DNA of 5,569 bases, taken from contig JAGVII010000501.1 in assembly GCA_020056155.1 (NCBI GenBank), positions 1 through 5,569 of the forward strand. Reading direction: 5' to 3'. Origin of the DNA: Afipia sp. (GTDB taxonomy: Bacteria; Pseudomonadota; Alphaproteobacteria; Rhizobiales; Xanthobacteraceae). The position numbers were made by a program, and so were the translations under genes. The notes under the pieces are model-generated. The model was not told the DNA's origin. It saw only the letters and a program-made list of their open reading frames with translations, and did not search any database. Below are positions 1 to 5,569 of this stretch, piece after piece. Numbering within the stretch: the stretch's first letter is position 1; each line of letters opens with the position of its first letter.

Positions 1-201
1 CACGGGGTTACTGCAAATTAGCCGGGAGGGGTCGCCAGCAGACCGGATCGCAATGACACGCGTCCGAAGCCGTCCGCCCCCCTTTTGAATGAAGGAGAGA
101 TAAGCCAGCACGTTGGCTACTCGCTCCAAAGGCTAGATTGTTCGACACCCTTCGCCTCAAGTGATTTCTGATTTTGGGCCGAGAGTGGATTCTTATTAAT
201 A
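1..201. other. Leader region with no supportable gene
   Basis: I find no gene here. The longest ATG-initiated frame I noticed (from base 53) encodes only 11 codons. The first 80 bases are GC-rich, about 60%, and composition falls toward the 202 start. A purine-rich AAGGAG at 92-97 has no start codon at useful spacing. An imperfect inverted repeat, AGCCA (103-107) and TGGCT (114-118), is short and could be chance. The operon promoter should lie here, but I could not find a convincing -35/-10 pair: TTGGCT (113-118) and TAGATT (134-139) are only 15 bases apart. Confidence 0.5.
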
Positions 202-1647
202 ATGGCTAGTTCATCGAACGCGCGAAAAGCCATCGGGCGTCTTGTTGCTCTGCTGGGCGAGCAACAGCATCCCTACAAACCCTCCACCCAGGTTTTTCTT
301 GAACTGGATGCCGAAAAACTCGCGGCGGACATCCGGTTAGTTGAGCTTGGCACCGAGCGAGGCTCCGCAGAAAGGCCACCAAGCAACTCTGTAACCTACG
401 ACGATGTTGAGCATCGCATCATTGAACGCCTGGAGTCTCACAAGCAGGATTCACATGCACTCTTCCAGCAGCACCTTGAAACCTATGATGATCGGACAGC
501 CGCACTTGACTTTGAGGGGCGGTTTTCTGTCATTCAGCAGGCAGCGCCACAAGCCGTTGGTGAGTTTAACGCGGAGGCTGCTCTCGGACGAGACGAGCTT
601 TACGCTCTGCGCAGACGGCTATATGAGTCCGAAAAAGAGCGAGATGAATTTCGCCAGAAGCACAGACTAACTCGCCCAGCACATCAAACGAGCACTGGCA
701 AATTTGTTTTAAAGATAGGGCTCCTCAGCATCCTCTTTGCGTTGGAGGTTATCGTCAATGGAGGATTCTTAGCTCGGTCAAGTACCGAAGGTTATCTAGG
801 CGGTCTCGTTCAGGCTGTCAGTTTTGCCGCGCTCAATATCATGGCGAGTTTTCTTTTGGGACTAGTGCCTATACGCCTCTTAGTCAGACGCAACGTACTG
901 GTAAAGTTGGTTGGCTTTTTTGCGCTTGCGATCTATCTCGCATTCGCCGTCTTACTAAATCTAGCACTCGCTCATTTGCGAGAGATGCCGCCCTCATTTG
1001 ACGGAGGGATCGGGACAGACGTTCTGACCAGGATGTTCAATGCGCCGCTCGCTCTAACTGATGTAAATTCGTGGGTGTTCTTCGGCATCGGGCTGCTTTT
1101 TTCAGCGATAGCAATGGCTGATGGATTCTTATTCTTCGACCCATACATTGGTTACGGTGGGCTGGAAAAGCGATGGAATGCTGCAAGCAAGCAATACACA
1201 GATGCGAAAGCCAGTTTGATAGACAATCTTCGCGACATCCGCGATGAAGCCAGCGAGGCGATGAACGGAGCGGCTAGAGACCTTTCTGTAAGGCGAAGCG
1301 AGTTTCACGCACTCACGGAGGCACGGGGCAGGCTTCTTGATAGATTTTTAGCGCATCAAAAGCAGATCGAGAGGATATGCCAGTCATTGCTCGCAATCTA
1401 CCGCGAGGCAAATCAGAAAGCGCGAAGTACAGCGGCTCCTGAGTATTTTACGTCGTCTTACGCTATGGAGCTGATAAAGCCCCGCATGACGGCCTCCAAT
1501 TCCACCGTAGGAGAGCGACTCGAACGCAGCATTGAGGAGAGCCAGAAATTCCTTAAAGACGAAATATTGGCAATACATAAGGCGTTCGACGACGCTGTCC
1601 ATTCTTACAGCGAGATCGATCGGATGATTCCGGAGAAACTTCCGTGA
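202..1647 (+). CDS. Four-TM membrane protein with large cytoplasmic coiled-coil domains (operon gene A)
   Basis: I do not recognise this 481-residue protein as a named family. A soluble N-terminal region (1-167) ends in a charged, probably coiled-coil segment (about 131-156). Four hydrophobic helices follow, at about 168-191, 200-224, 232-258 and 291-312. The C-terminal part (about 322-481) is soluble, charged and largely helical. Basic residues before TM1 and between TM2 and TM3 (R225, R229, R230, K235) predict both ends in the cytoplasm, with a 30-residue periplasmic loop between TM3 and TM4. TM4 runs into a DPYIGYG motif (313-319), likely a conserved feature at the membrane-cytoplasm boundary. 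No catalytic motif (Walker, HNH, PLD, TIR) is visible. ATG 202 is the only reasonable start: the frame has a TGA at 169-171 and no earlier start codon, although its Shine-Dalgarno is poor. It is the first gene of the operon and its stop overlaps the next start. A scaffold or a signalling partner of the downstream motor is an inference. Confidence 0.85.
   Translation: MASSSNARKAIGRLVALLGEQQHPYKPSTQVFLELDAEKLAADIRLVELGTERGSAERPPSNSVTYDDVEHRIIERLESHKQDSHALFQQHLETYDDRTAALDFEGRFSVIQQAAPQAVGEFNAEAALGRDELYALRRRLYESEKERDEFRQKHRLTRPAHQTSTGKFVLKIGLLSILFALEVIVNGGFLARSSTEGYLGGLVQAVSFAALNIMASFLLGLVPIRLLVRRNVLVKLVGFFALAIYLAFAVLLNLALAHLREMPPSFDGGIGTDVLTRMFNAPLALTDVNSWVFFGIGLLFSAIAMADGFLFFDPYIGYGGLEKRWNAASKQYTDAKASLIDNLRDIRDEASEAMNGAARDLSVRRSEFHALTEARGRLLDRFLAHQKQIERICQSLLAIYREANQKARSTAAPEYFTSSYAMELIKPRMTASNSTVGERLERSIEESQKFLKDEILAIHKAFDDAVHSYSEIDRMIPEKLP
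1632..1635 (+). promoter_or_regulatory. Ribosome binding site for the GTG start at 1644
   Basis: GGAG lies inside the end of gene A, 8 bases before GTG 1644. It supports the GTG start, whose bases overlap the gene A stop as GTGA (1644-1647). Translational coupling of the two genes is likely. Confidence 0.65.
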
Positions 1648-2474
1648 GCAGACGGCGGCGGGGCGGTAGAGCGCGTTCACAGGGCAATGCGACCGGAATT
1701 GCATTGGGTGTCGCGTTGATGCTGGTTTCAGTATCTGCCTTTGCTGGGCTTTCTTACCTCTATCTAACAAAAGAGAAGATTCCACGACTTGACGCTAGTT
1801 CGCTTTGCCCAATTGATGGGCCGAAAGGCATTACCGTAGTTCTGATCGATACCTCAGACGACTTGCCCAGGGCGACAAAAGACGAGGCGCTTATTATCGT
1901 CAAGAACATCGTTCGATCACTTCCGGATTACTATCGGCTAGATATTAAGGGTCTCGACATCCCGGGTGTGAAGAGTCGGTCCATCTTCTCGAAGTGCAAC
2001 CCGGGAAGCGGCGCGGGGTTAAGCGAATGGACCGCGTCGCCAGAGTTGGCAAAAGAGCGATGGAGAAAAAGTTTCGAGCAGCCCGCAATTGCTGCAATCG
2101 AGAATAGTTTGTCGGAGGTCAAGGCCAACAGTTCACCGATCATGGCGGCAATTCAGGACATTGCCATTCAGGACTTCACTGGCGCAGTTGCTACGAATGT
2201 CCCCAAGGAATTGGTGATTATTTCGGACATGATCGAGTCGACAGGTGAATACAGCCAATATCCCGGCAAAGGTGATTTAAGCTACGAGAGGTTTCAACGC
2301 TCCAAAGCCTATCTCAAGTTTCGCACAGACCTTCGCGGCGCGAACCTAGACATTAGATACGTCACACGCGCCAACGTTAAGTTGGACGCGGTGGGCCATC
2401 CGGCATTTTGGAAGAAATGGGCTACAGACAACATGAGCGGCTCGGTTCGCATAGTCCGACTTCAGGGGACCTAG
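1644..2474 (+). CDS. Membrane-anchored periplasmic VWA-like protein (operon gene B)
   Basis: The 276-residue product starts with a strongly basic stretch (R3-R6, R9, R11), then one hydrophobic helix at about 18-41. This predicts a cytoplasmic N-terminus and a periplasmic body. The body resembles a von Willebrand factor A fold. A hydrophobic strand ends in D69-T-S71-D-D73, in the place of the MIDAS DxSxS loop. S163-S164 precede a helix, as in the second MIDAS loop, and a strand ending in ISD (D195) matches the third. The third MIDAS residue is Asp instead of Ser, so metal binding may be altered or absent. The only two cysteines, C55 and C118, are both predicted periplasmic and could form a disulfide. 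VWA domains mediate protein binding, so a sensor or adaptor role beside the C-D motor is plausible but inferred. The VWA call comes from motif and strand pattern only. Confidence 0.8.
   Translation: MSRRRRGGRARSQGNATGIALGVALMLVSVSAFAGLSYLYLTKEKIPRLDASSLCPIDGPKGITVVLIDTSDDLPRATKDEALIIVKNIVRSLPDYYRLDIKGLDIPGVKSRSIFSKCNPGSGAGLSEWTASPELAKERWRKSFEQPAIAAIENSLSEVKANSSPIMAAIQDIAIQDFTGAVATNVPKELVIISDMIESTGEYSQYPGKGDLSYERFQRSKAYLKFRTDLRGANLDIRYVTRANVKLDAVGHPAFWKKWATDNMSGSVRIVRLQGT
2464..2469 (+). promoter_or_regulatory. Ribosome binding site that sets the gene C start at 2477
   Basis: AGGGGA sits 7 bases before ATG 2477 and decides between this start and the upstream in-frame TTG 2408 and ATG 2417. 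Those would add up to 23 polar residues and overlap gene B by more than 50 bases. Confidence 0.7.
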
Positions 2475-2476
2475 CC

Positions 2477-3547
2477 ATGAGAAGCCTTTCCAAAATCCCA
2501 ACAGGCCTTCTGAGCGGGATACTATTCTTTGCCGTTGTATTGTTTGGTAGCGGCTACATCGTTTTAGCCAAATTGTATACGTTGAGCGCAGTGCTGGTCA
2601 CTTCAGTTCCTGTTCTGATTATGATCGCCTATGCCGCGCTGCTTGGGATCGCAAGGCTTTTCCGTCTTCGAGATGATCAGTCCGGAGACAATCTCTATTA
2701 CATGGGATTTTTGTTTACGCTCACTAGTCTGGCAGTTTCGCTATACCAATTTTCCGCTGAGAAATCGGCCGAGCAAATTGTTCAGAATTTCGGCATCGCT
2801 ATCGCTTCAACCATCGCAGGCATTACGTTGCGGATTTTATTCAATCAGATGCGACGTGATCCTGTCGAAGTTGAAGCCACTGCGCGCTTGGAGCTTGCCG
2901 AGGCATCAAGGCGCGTAAAGCGCGAGCTAGATGGCTCGGTTCTTGATTTTGCTTATTTTCGGCGTGCATGCCAACAATCCATCTCCGACACCATTGCAGA
3001 GGTGGAAGAGCTAGTCGCTAACACTAAAGATAAAATTTCTACGCAGCTTGCGGATTTTGCCAAAACAACAAACAAACCTATCGAGGATGCCTATAAGGCC
3101 TCCGGCGAAACGATCACGAACTTGAACCGCCAAGTCGCAGATACGATTGAGGCGGCGGCAGGTGACATGTCGAACCAAGTCGAGAGTCTGTCGGCAAGCA
3201 CGGCAAAAATCACAAAAGCTATCGACGCTCTCATTGCAAAACTGACATCTATGCAGACGCCAGACAATGTCATTGAGATCAAACTGCAACCGATGATCCA
3301 AGGTCTGACGCGCGCTATCAATGCGCTGGACAAAAGCGTTGAGGCACAGTCGGGCTTGATGCATCAGAACTCTGATCAGGCTCAATCGATAGCAGTTGCT
3401 CTTTCTAAACTTGCAGAGGATTTTCGGAGAACCGAGGCCCGTTCGATTCAGACGGGTGGTGGGGGACCGTGGGGACGAACCCCAGAATCTTCTGATGTCC
3501 GCGAGCCTCACACTCGGAGCAATATCGATCCGAAGGCAGCAACGTGA
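2477..3547 (+). CDS. MotA/TolQ/ExbB/ZorA-like ion-channel subunit with long helical tail (operon gene C)
   Basis: A 356-residue protein from ATG 2477. Four hydrophobic helices lie at about 10-32, 36-62, 73-92 and 101-124. Basic residues after TM2 (R60, R63, R65) and TM4 (R126, R127) predict the MotA topology, both ends cytoplasmic. TM3 (GFLFTLTSLAVSL) and TM4 (GIAIASTIAGITLRILFNQ) have the small and hydroxyl residue pattern of the pore-lining helices in MotA/TolQ/ExbB/ZorA, with T112 a candidate for the conserved TM4 threonine. The TM2-TM3 loop is only about 10 residues, so the large cytoplasmic torque domain of flagellar MotA is missing. Residues 130-322 form a long, charged, Ala- and Ser-rich, probably coiled-coil domain, and 323-356 is a Gly/Pro-rich disordered tail. 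Five copies around two gene D helices are expected by analogy with family structures. The long tail resembles ZorA more than MotA. Exact subfamily is uncertain; no named gene is claimed. Confidence 0.82.
   Translation: MRSLSKIPTGLLSGILFFAVVLFGSGYIVLAKLYTLSAVLVTSVPVLIMIAYAALLGIARLFRLRDDQSGDNLYYMGFLFTLTSLAVSLYQFSAEKSAEQIVQNFGIAIASTIAGITLRILFNQMRRDPVEVEATARLELAEASRRVKRELDGSVLDFAYFRRACQQSISDTIAEVEELVANTKDKISTQLADFAKTTNKPIEDAYKASGETITNLNRQVADTIEAAAGDMSNQVESLSASTAKITKAIDALIAKLTSMQTPDNVIEIKLQPMIQGLTRAINALDKSVEAQSGLMHQNSDQAQSIAVALSKLAEDFRRTEARSIQTGGGGPWGRTPESSDVREPHTRSNIDPKAAT
3533..3536 (+). promoter_or_regulatory. Ribosome binding site for the GTG start at 3544
   Basis: AAGG lies 7 bases before GTG 3544, inside the last codons of gene C. 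The gene C stop and this start share GTGA (3544-3547), the same coupling geometry as between genes A and B. Coupled synthesis would help assemble the channel and its anchor together. Confidence 0.55.
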
Positions 3548-4734
3548 CCGCTCAAGAACGAGAAGGTTCTATAGGTCGGCAGGGATCGTCTTATCGCCAA
3601 GGTCTCGTACTCGGGCTGACTATGGCCGAGATAATGCTCTTGCTCGTTTTCTGTCTTTTGATAGCGATGGCCACCTTCTTGCGGACCGAAAAAAACAAGA
3701 ATGACGATCTGGAAAAGAAACTCCACGATGCTGGAATGCTTACGGGCCGTGAGCAGCGTTTTGTATCCGCCCTTGAGAAATATCCAGAGCTTTACGAGCG
3801 GTTTAAAAAATCCATCGAGGCCGAGAGCACAGCTTCCATTGATGAGTTTTGGCGGGAACTAGTGGATGATCGATCATTCGTCTCTGACTTGGAGAAGCGC
3901 GGCATGTCACGCCAAGCGGCCAAGCAGAAGCTTTTAGAGCCGCCGAAGCTGAAGGACACTGGGATCGATCCTCAACAAGCTAAGGCGGACGCAGCGTTGT
4001 TAGCAAAGCTGGCGCGCCTCTTGCCCAGCGAGCAAGCTTCAAAACTCGAAGCCGGGCTAGTTGATGCTGTTCGAAAGGGTGTTAGTGCAACCAATGACGG
4101 GCATCGTTGGCCGCCTATAATAAGCTTAAGCGAGGCTCAGGGGTACTATTTCAAGAGTGGCAGTGCTGAGTTGTCAGAACCTTTCCGAGATGCGCTTCTG
4201 CAAAAGACACCAGAAGAGATAATCAAGAACATCAAGCTTTACGACGTAGACGTAATTGAGGTGGTTGGACATACGGATGAGCAGCCAGTTGGTTTACGAT
4301 CTTCCAACTTGGATCGCGACCTTTCCTCAGTGCTGACTAACGCAGCGCCAGTAGCCTCCTTGCAGCCTGCGGACAACGCCGGTTTAGGACTGGCTCGCGC
4401 TGTATCGGTTGTTAGCGTTCTGCGACAGGTCCCGACACTTGGAAGTTATAAGATCATTCCATTGTCGGGAGCACAGTTGATAAATACAGACGAGACATTG
4501 GCCGTAAACTCTCAACCGCTCGACATCAAGCAACGAAGGCGGATTGAGATTCGACTGCGCAAGTCGGCTCCGCAACAAGCCAGTGAATTTTCACTTACGC
4601 AGCCAAACCAAGCTCCTCAACCCCCCGCAAAAGCTCCTCGGGCGAAGAAGGCACCAACGCCAGCACCTGTCGGACAACCTGTCCAACTTAGCCCCTTTCG
4701 ATTCCTTAATCCATTCGGCGGGTCGGGTAATTGA
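3544..4734 (+). CDS. MotB/ZorB-like stator subunit with OmpA peptidoglycan-binding domain (operon gene D)
   Basis: A 396-residue protein with a short basic N-terminus, one TM helix (about 20-46), a helical charged linker (47-195), an OmpA-like domain (about 196-340) and a Pro/Ala-rich tail (341-396). The TM helix carries an acidic residue in the context LTMAEIMLLLVFCLLIA, matching the ion-binding position of MotB, ExbD and ZorB, but as Glu (E29) instead of the usual Asp. The OmpA domain shows FKSGSAEL (203-210), GHTD (242-245), NAGLGLARA (278-286) and RRRIEIRL (331-338). D245 and R285 correspond to the Asp and Arg that bind the diaminopimelate of peptidoglycan in OmpA-like domains. They are 40 residues apart against 15 in Acinetobacter OmpA, so there is a loop insertion of about 25 residues. 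Together with gene C it should form an ion-powered, wall-anchored stator. It overlaps gene C by 4 bases and is the last gene of the operon. Confidence 0.87.
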   Translation: MTAQEREGSIGRQGSSYRQGLVLGLTMAEIMLLLVFCLLIAMATFLRTEKNKNDDLEKKLHDAGMLTGREQRFVSALEKYPELYERFKKSIEAESTASIDEFWRELVDDRSFVSDLEKRGMSRQAAKQKLLEPPKLKDTGIDPQQAKADAALLAKLARLLPSEQASKLEAGLVDAVRKGVSATNDGHRWPPIISLSEAQGYYFKSGSAELSEPFRDALLQKTPEEIIKNIKLYDVDVIEVVGHTDEQPVGLRSSNLDRDLSSVLTNAAPVASLQPADNAGLGLARAVSVVSVLRQVPTLGSYKIIPLSGAQLINTDETLAVNSQPLDIKQRRRIEIRLRKSAPQQASEFSLTQPNQAPQPPAKAPRAKKAPTPAPVGQPVQLSPFRFLNPFGGSGN

Positions 4735-4796
4735 ACGCGACTCGCATTTGCCGGTGGTCTAGGCCCGGCTCTTAGACGCACATCCATGGATTTGAG
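4735..4796. other. Convergent intergenic gap, no clear terminator
   Basis: The operon and the minus-strand gene end tail to tail over 62 bases. A weak inverted repeat, GCCGG (4750-4754) and CCGGC (4765-4769), has a 10-base loop but no U-tract on either side, so I do not call it a terminator. Confidence 0.4.
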
Positions 4797-5303
4797 TTAG
4801 CGCCGTGCAATTTTGCTTCGATACTCTTCGATCATTTTCGCTGAAACATCGCTAGTGGAGCACAACGGTTGCGCGCCGCTCGGGCGACTATAGGCGCTTC
4901 GACTTCCGCACGCCCTGCCATTCCGCATCCGATCATCCGGACAGGCGCACGGCCTGCCCGTCGCATAGTACGCCTGCCTGCTAGCGGTCACGATCAACGC
5001 TGCGATAGCCGCAGCGGTTAAAGCCGTTTCGACCTTCTGTTTAGTTGTAGTCGGTTGCCTCGTCTTCGGCTGTTCAACCGGCGGAGGCGGGGCGAGCGAC
5101 AATGGCTGTTTTGAATCTGGCACCGATGCCAGTTTCGTTTTCGGCGGGGCCTGCGTTGGCACGGGAGCAACCAGGACACCCTGTGCTGGTGTTTGGACGA
5201 GCGAGAGCGGCGCAACGTGCTTCACGGTGTCCTGTCTAGCGCCAAGCGAATACGCGCCGACGATCAGCGCGCCAACGATCAGAATATTTCCCCCGCGAAC
5301 CAT
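4797..5303 (-). CDS. Small exported Cys-containing hypothetical protein
   Basis: A 168-residue protein on the opposite strand, convergent with the operon. It begins with a short basic N-terminus and a hydrophobic helix (about 6-22) that could be a signal peptide or membrane anchor. A Pro/Gln/Thr-rich low-complexity stretch follows (about 31-90), then an alanine-rich hydrophobic segment (about 93-107). The compact C-terminal domain has cysteines C119, C121, C132 and C148 in the context TGRPCACPDDRMRNGRACG, followed by RSAYSRP (135-141) and a charged helix (152-168). The spacing suggests two disulfides in the periplasm or a metal site. I associate such PCACP...CG.RSAYSRP proteins with Hyphomicrobiales, with no known function; this comes from memory. 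The start ATG (5301-5303) has only a weak AGG-type ribosome binding site. GC is about 65% in sampled lines, well above the operon, so this is probably resident chromosome or an older insertion. Confidence 0.72.
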   Translation of the reverse strand: MVRGGNILIVGALIVGAYSLGARQDTVKHVAPLSLVQTPAQGVLVAPVPTQAPPKTKLASVPDSKQPLSLAPPPPVEQPKTRQPTTTKQKVETALTAAAIAALIVTASRQAYYATGRPCACPDDRMRNGRACGSRSAYSRPSGAQPLCSTSDVSAKMIEEYRSKIARR

Positions 5304-5512
5304 CCTAACGGCCTAGTTCGATCAACCCCGGCTAACCCTAACGCAATGCAATCAGCCGCGACTAGACATCATCGTTGGCTGCTTCGGATTGCGGCCCCTC
5401 CGATTGCACTAGCCATTCCACCACACCCCAGCCCATACCCCACGCGCCCAAAATCCACGGGCGCGTGGTCGCCGATTTTTTCGCGACATAACTAGCTGAA
5501 TTAATTGATAAA
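5304..5512. other. Intergenic region between the Cys-protein gene and tRNA-Arg
   Basis: No gene is supportable here. The region should hold the promoter of the minus-strand gene and the 3' trailer of the tRNA, but I see no convincing promoter hexamers. Its main structure is the inverted repeat at 5440-5468. An AT-rich patch lies next to the tRNA end (about 5484-5512). Confidence 0.45.
5440..5468. repeat. Perfect 10-bp inverted repeat (hairpin) downstream of tRNA-Arg
   Basis: CCACGCGCCC (5440-5449) pairs perfectly with GGGCGCGTGG (5459-5468) around a 9-base loop. On the plus strand a run of six T (5476-5481) follows 7 bases after the stem, too far for a textbook intrinsic terminator. On the minus strand, in the direction of tRNA transcription, no T-run follows. 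A tRNA trailer hairpin, a weak terminator or a protein-binding palindrome are all possible. Confidence 0.6.
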
Positions 5513-5569
5513 TGGCGCGCCCGAAGAGATTCGAACTCCTGACCCCCAGATTCGTAGTCTGGTGCTCTA
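5513..5569 (-). tRNA. tRNA-Arg(ACG), 3' part, cut by the window end
   Basis: Read on the minus strand, the last 57 bases give the 3' side of the D-arm, an anticodon arm CCAGA-CTACGAA-TCTGG with anticodon ACG, a variable loop, a T-arm AGGAG-TTCGAAT-CTCTT and the acceptor 3' strand CGGGCGC, then discriminator G and an encoded CCA (complement of 5513-5515). ACG, with A34 normally modified to inosine, reads CGU, CGC and CGA arginine codons. The 5' acceptor strand and most of the D-arm lie beyond the window. The 3' end faces the operon, the side on which tRNA-targeting integrases insert genomic islands. Confidence 0.96.

Noticed and set aside
53..136. Short leader-peptide candidates (ATG 53, 11 codons; TTG 113, 7 codons)
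   Set aside because: No Shine-Dalgarno at proper spacing and no attenuator-like structure downstream.
113..139. Promoter-like TTGGCT ... TAGATT
   Set aside because: The spacer is only 15 bases and the -10 match is weak; it cannot be told from chance.
1384..1785. 133-codon minus-strand open frame across the gene A/B junction
   Set aside because: Antisense to two well-supported genes, with no recognisable protein features.
2408..2476. Longer N-terminus of gene C from TTG 2408 or ATG 2417
   Set aside because: It would overlap gene B heavily and add polar residues before TM1; ATG 2477 has a good AGGGGA site at 7 bases.
3011..3511. 166-codon minus-strand open frame inside gene C
   Set aside because: It lies wholly antisense to the long helical tail of gene C, has an Arg/Cys/Leu-rich chance composition and no domain pattern.
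202..4734. Canonical Zorya defence system
   Set aside because: Only the A/B-type motor pair has counterparts here; no ZorC, ZorD helicase or ZorE nuclease-like protein is present in the window.
4750..4769. Possible terminator hairpin after gene D
   Set aside because: Only a 5-bp stem, a 10-base loop and no U-tract.
5193..5495. 100-codon plus-strand open frame near the tRNA
   Set aside because: It begins antisense to the Cys-protein gene, is low complexity and runs through the palindrome; no protein-like pattern.
5440..5520. Attachment-site repeat between palindrome arm and tRNA 3' end
   Set aside because: The shared sequence is only the 7-base GC-only CGCGCCC, too short and low in complexity for an att duplication.

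Overview
The window looks like an accessory segment of an alphaproteobacterial chromosome, probably Hyphomicrobiales (Rhizobium/Bradyrhizobium-like). Three things suggest this: an arginine tRNA(ACG) typical of that class, a small cysteine-containing exported protein of a kind I associate with that order, and GC-rich flanks. The placement is an inference, because no marker gene is present.

Layout. Bases 1-201 are a GC-rich leader with no supportable gene. Bases 202-4734 hold four plus-strand genes in a very tight operon: GTGA overlap, then a 2-base gap, then another GTGA overlap. They encode (A) a four-TM protein with large cytoplasmic helical domains, (B) a membrane-anchored von Willebrand factor A (VWA)-like protein that should face the periplasm, (C) a MotA/TolQ/ExbB/ZorA-like four-TM channel subunit with a long helical cytoplasmic tail, and (D) a MotB/ZorB-like subunit with one TM helix and a periplasmic OmpA-like peptidoglycan-binding domain. 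A short convergent gap follows. Then come a minus-strand gene for a small exported Cys-containing protein (4797-5303), an intergenic stretch with a perfect 10-bp inverted repeat (5440-5468), and the 3' portion of a minus-strand tRNA-Arg(ACG), cut by the window end.

How the genes may work together. C and D together have the hallmarks of an ion-driven 5:2 rotary stator (MotAB/ExbBD/ZorAB superfamily) anchored to peptidoglycan. The closest architectural analogue I know is the ZorAB motor of Zorya anti-phage defence, but no ZorC, ZorD or ZorE-type partner, helicase or nuclease is present. Proteins A and B take the partner positions, so the operon could be an undescribed motor-based envelope system with a periplasmic VWA-like component and a membrane/cytoplasmic coiled-coil component. 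The operon is about 50-53% GC in sampled lines against about 65% for the neighbouring minus-strand gene, and it lies on the 3' side of a tRNA gene. Both fit horizontally acquired cargo. A defence role is a hypothesis; nothing in the sequence proves it.
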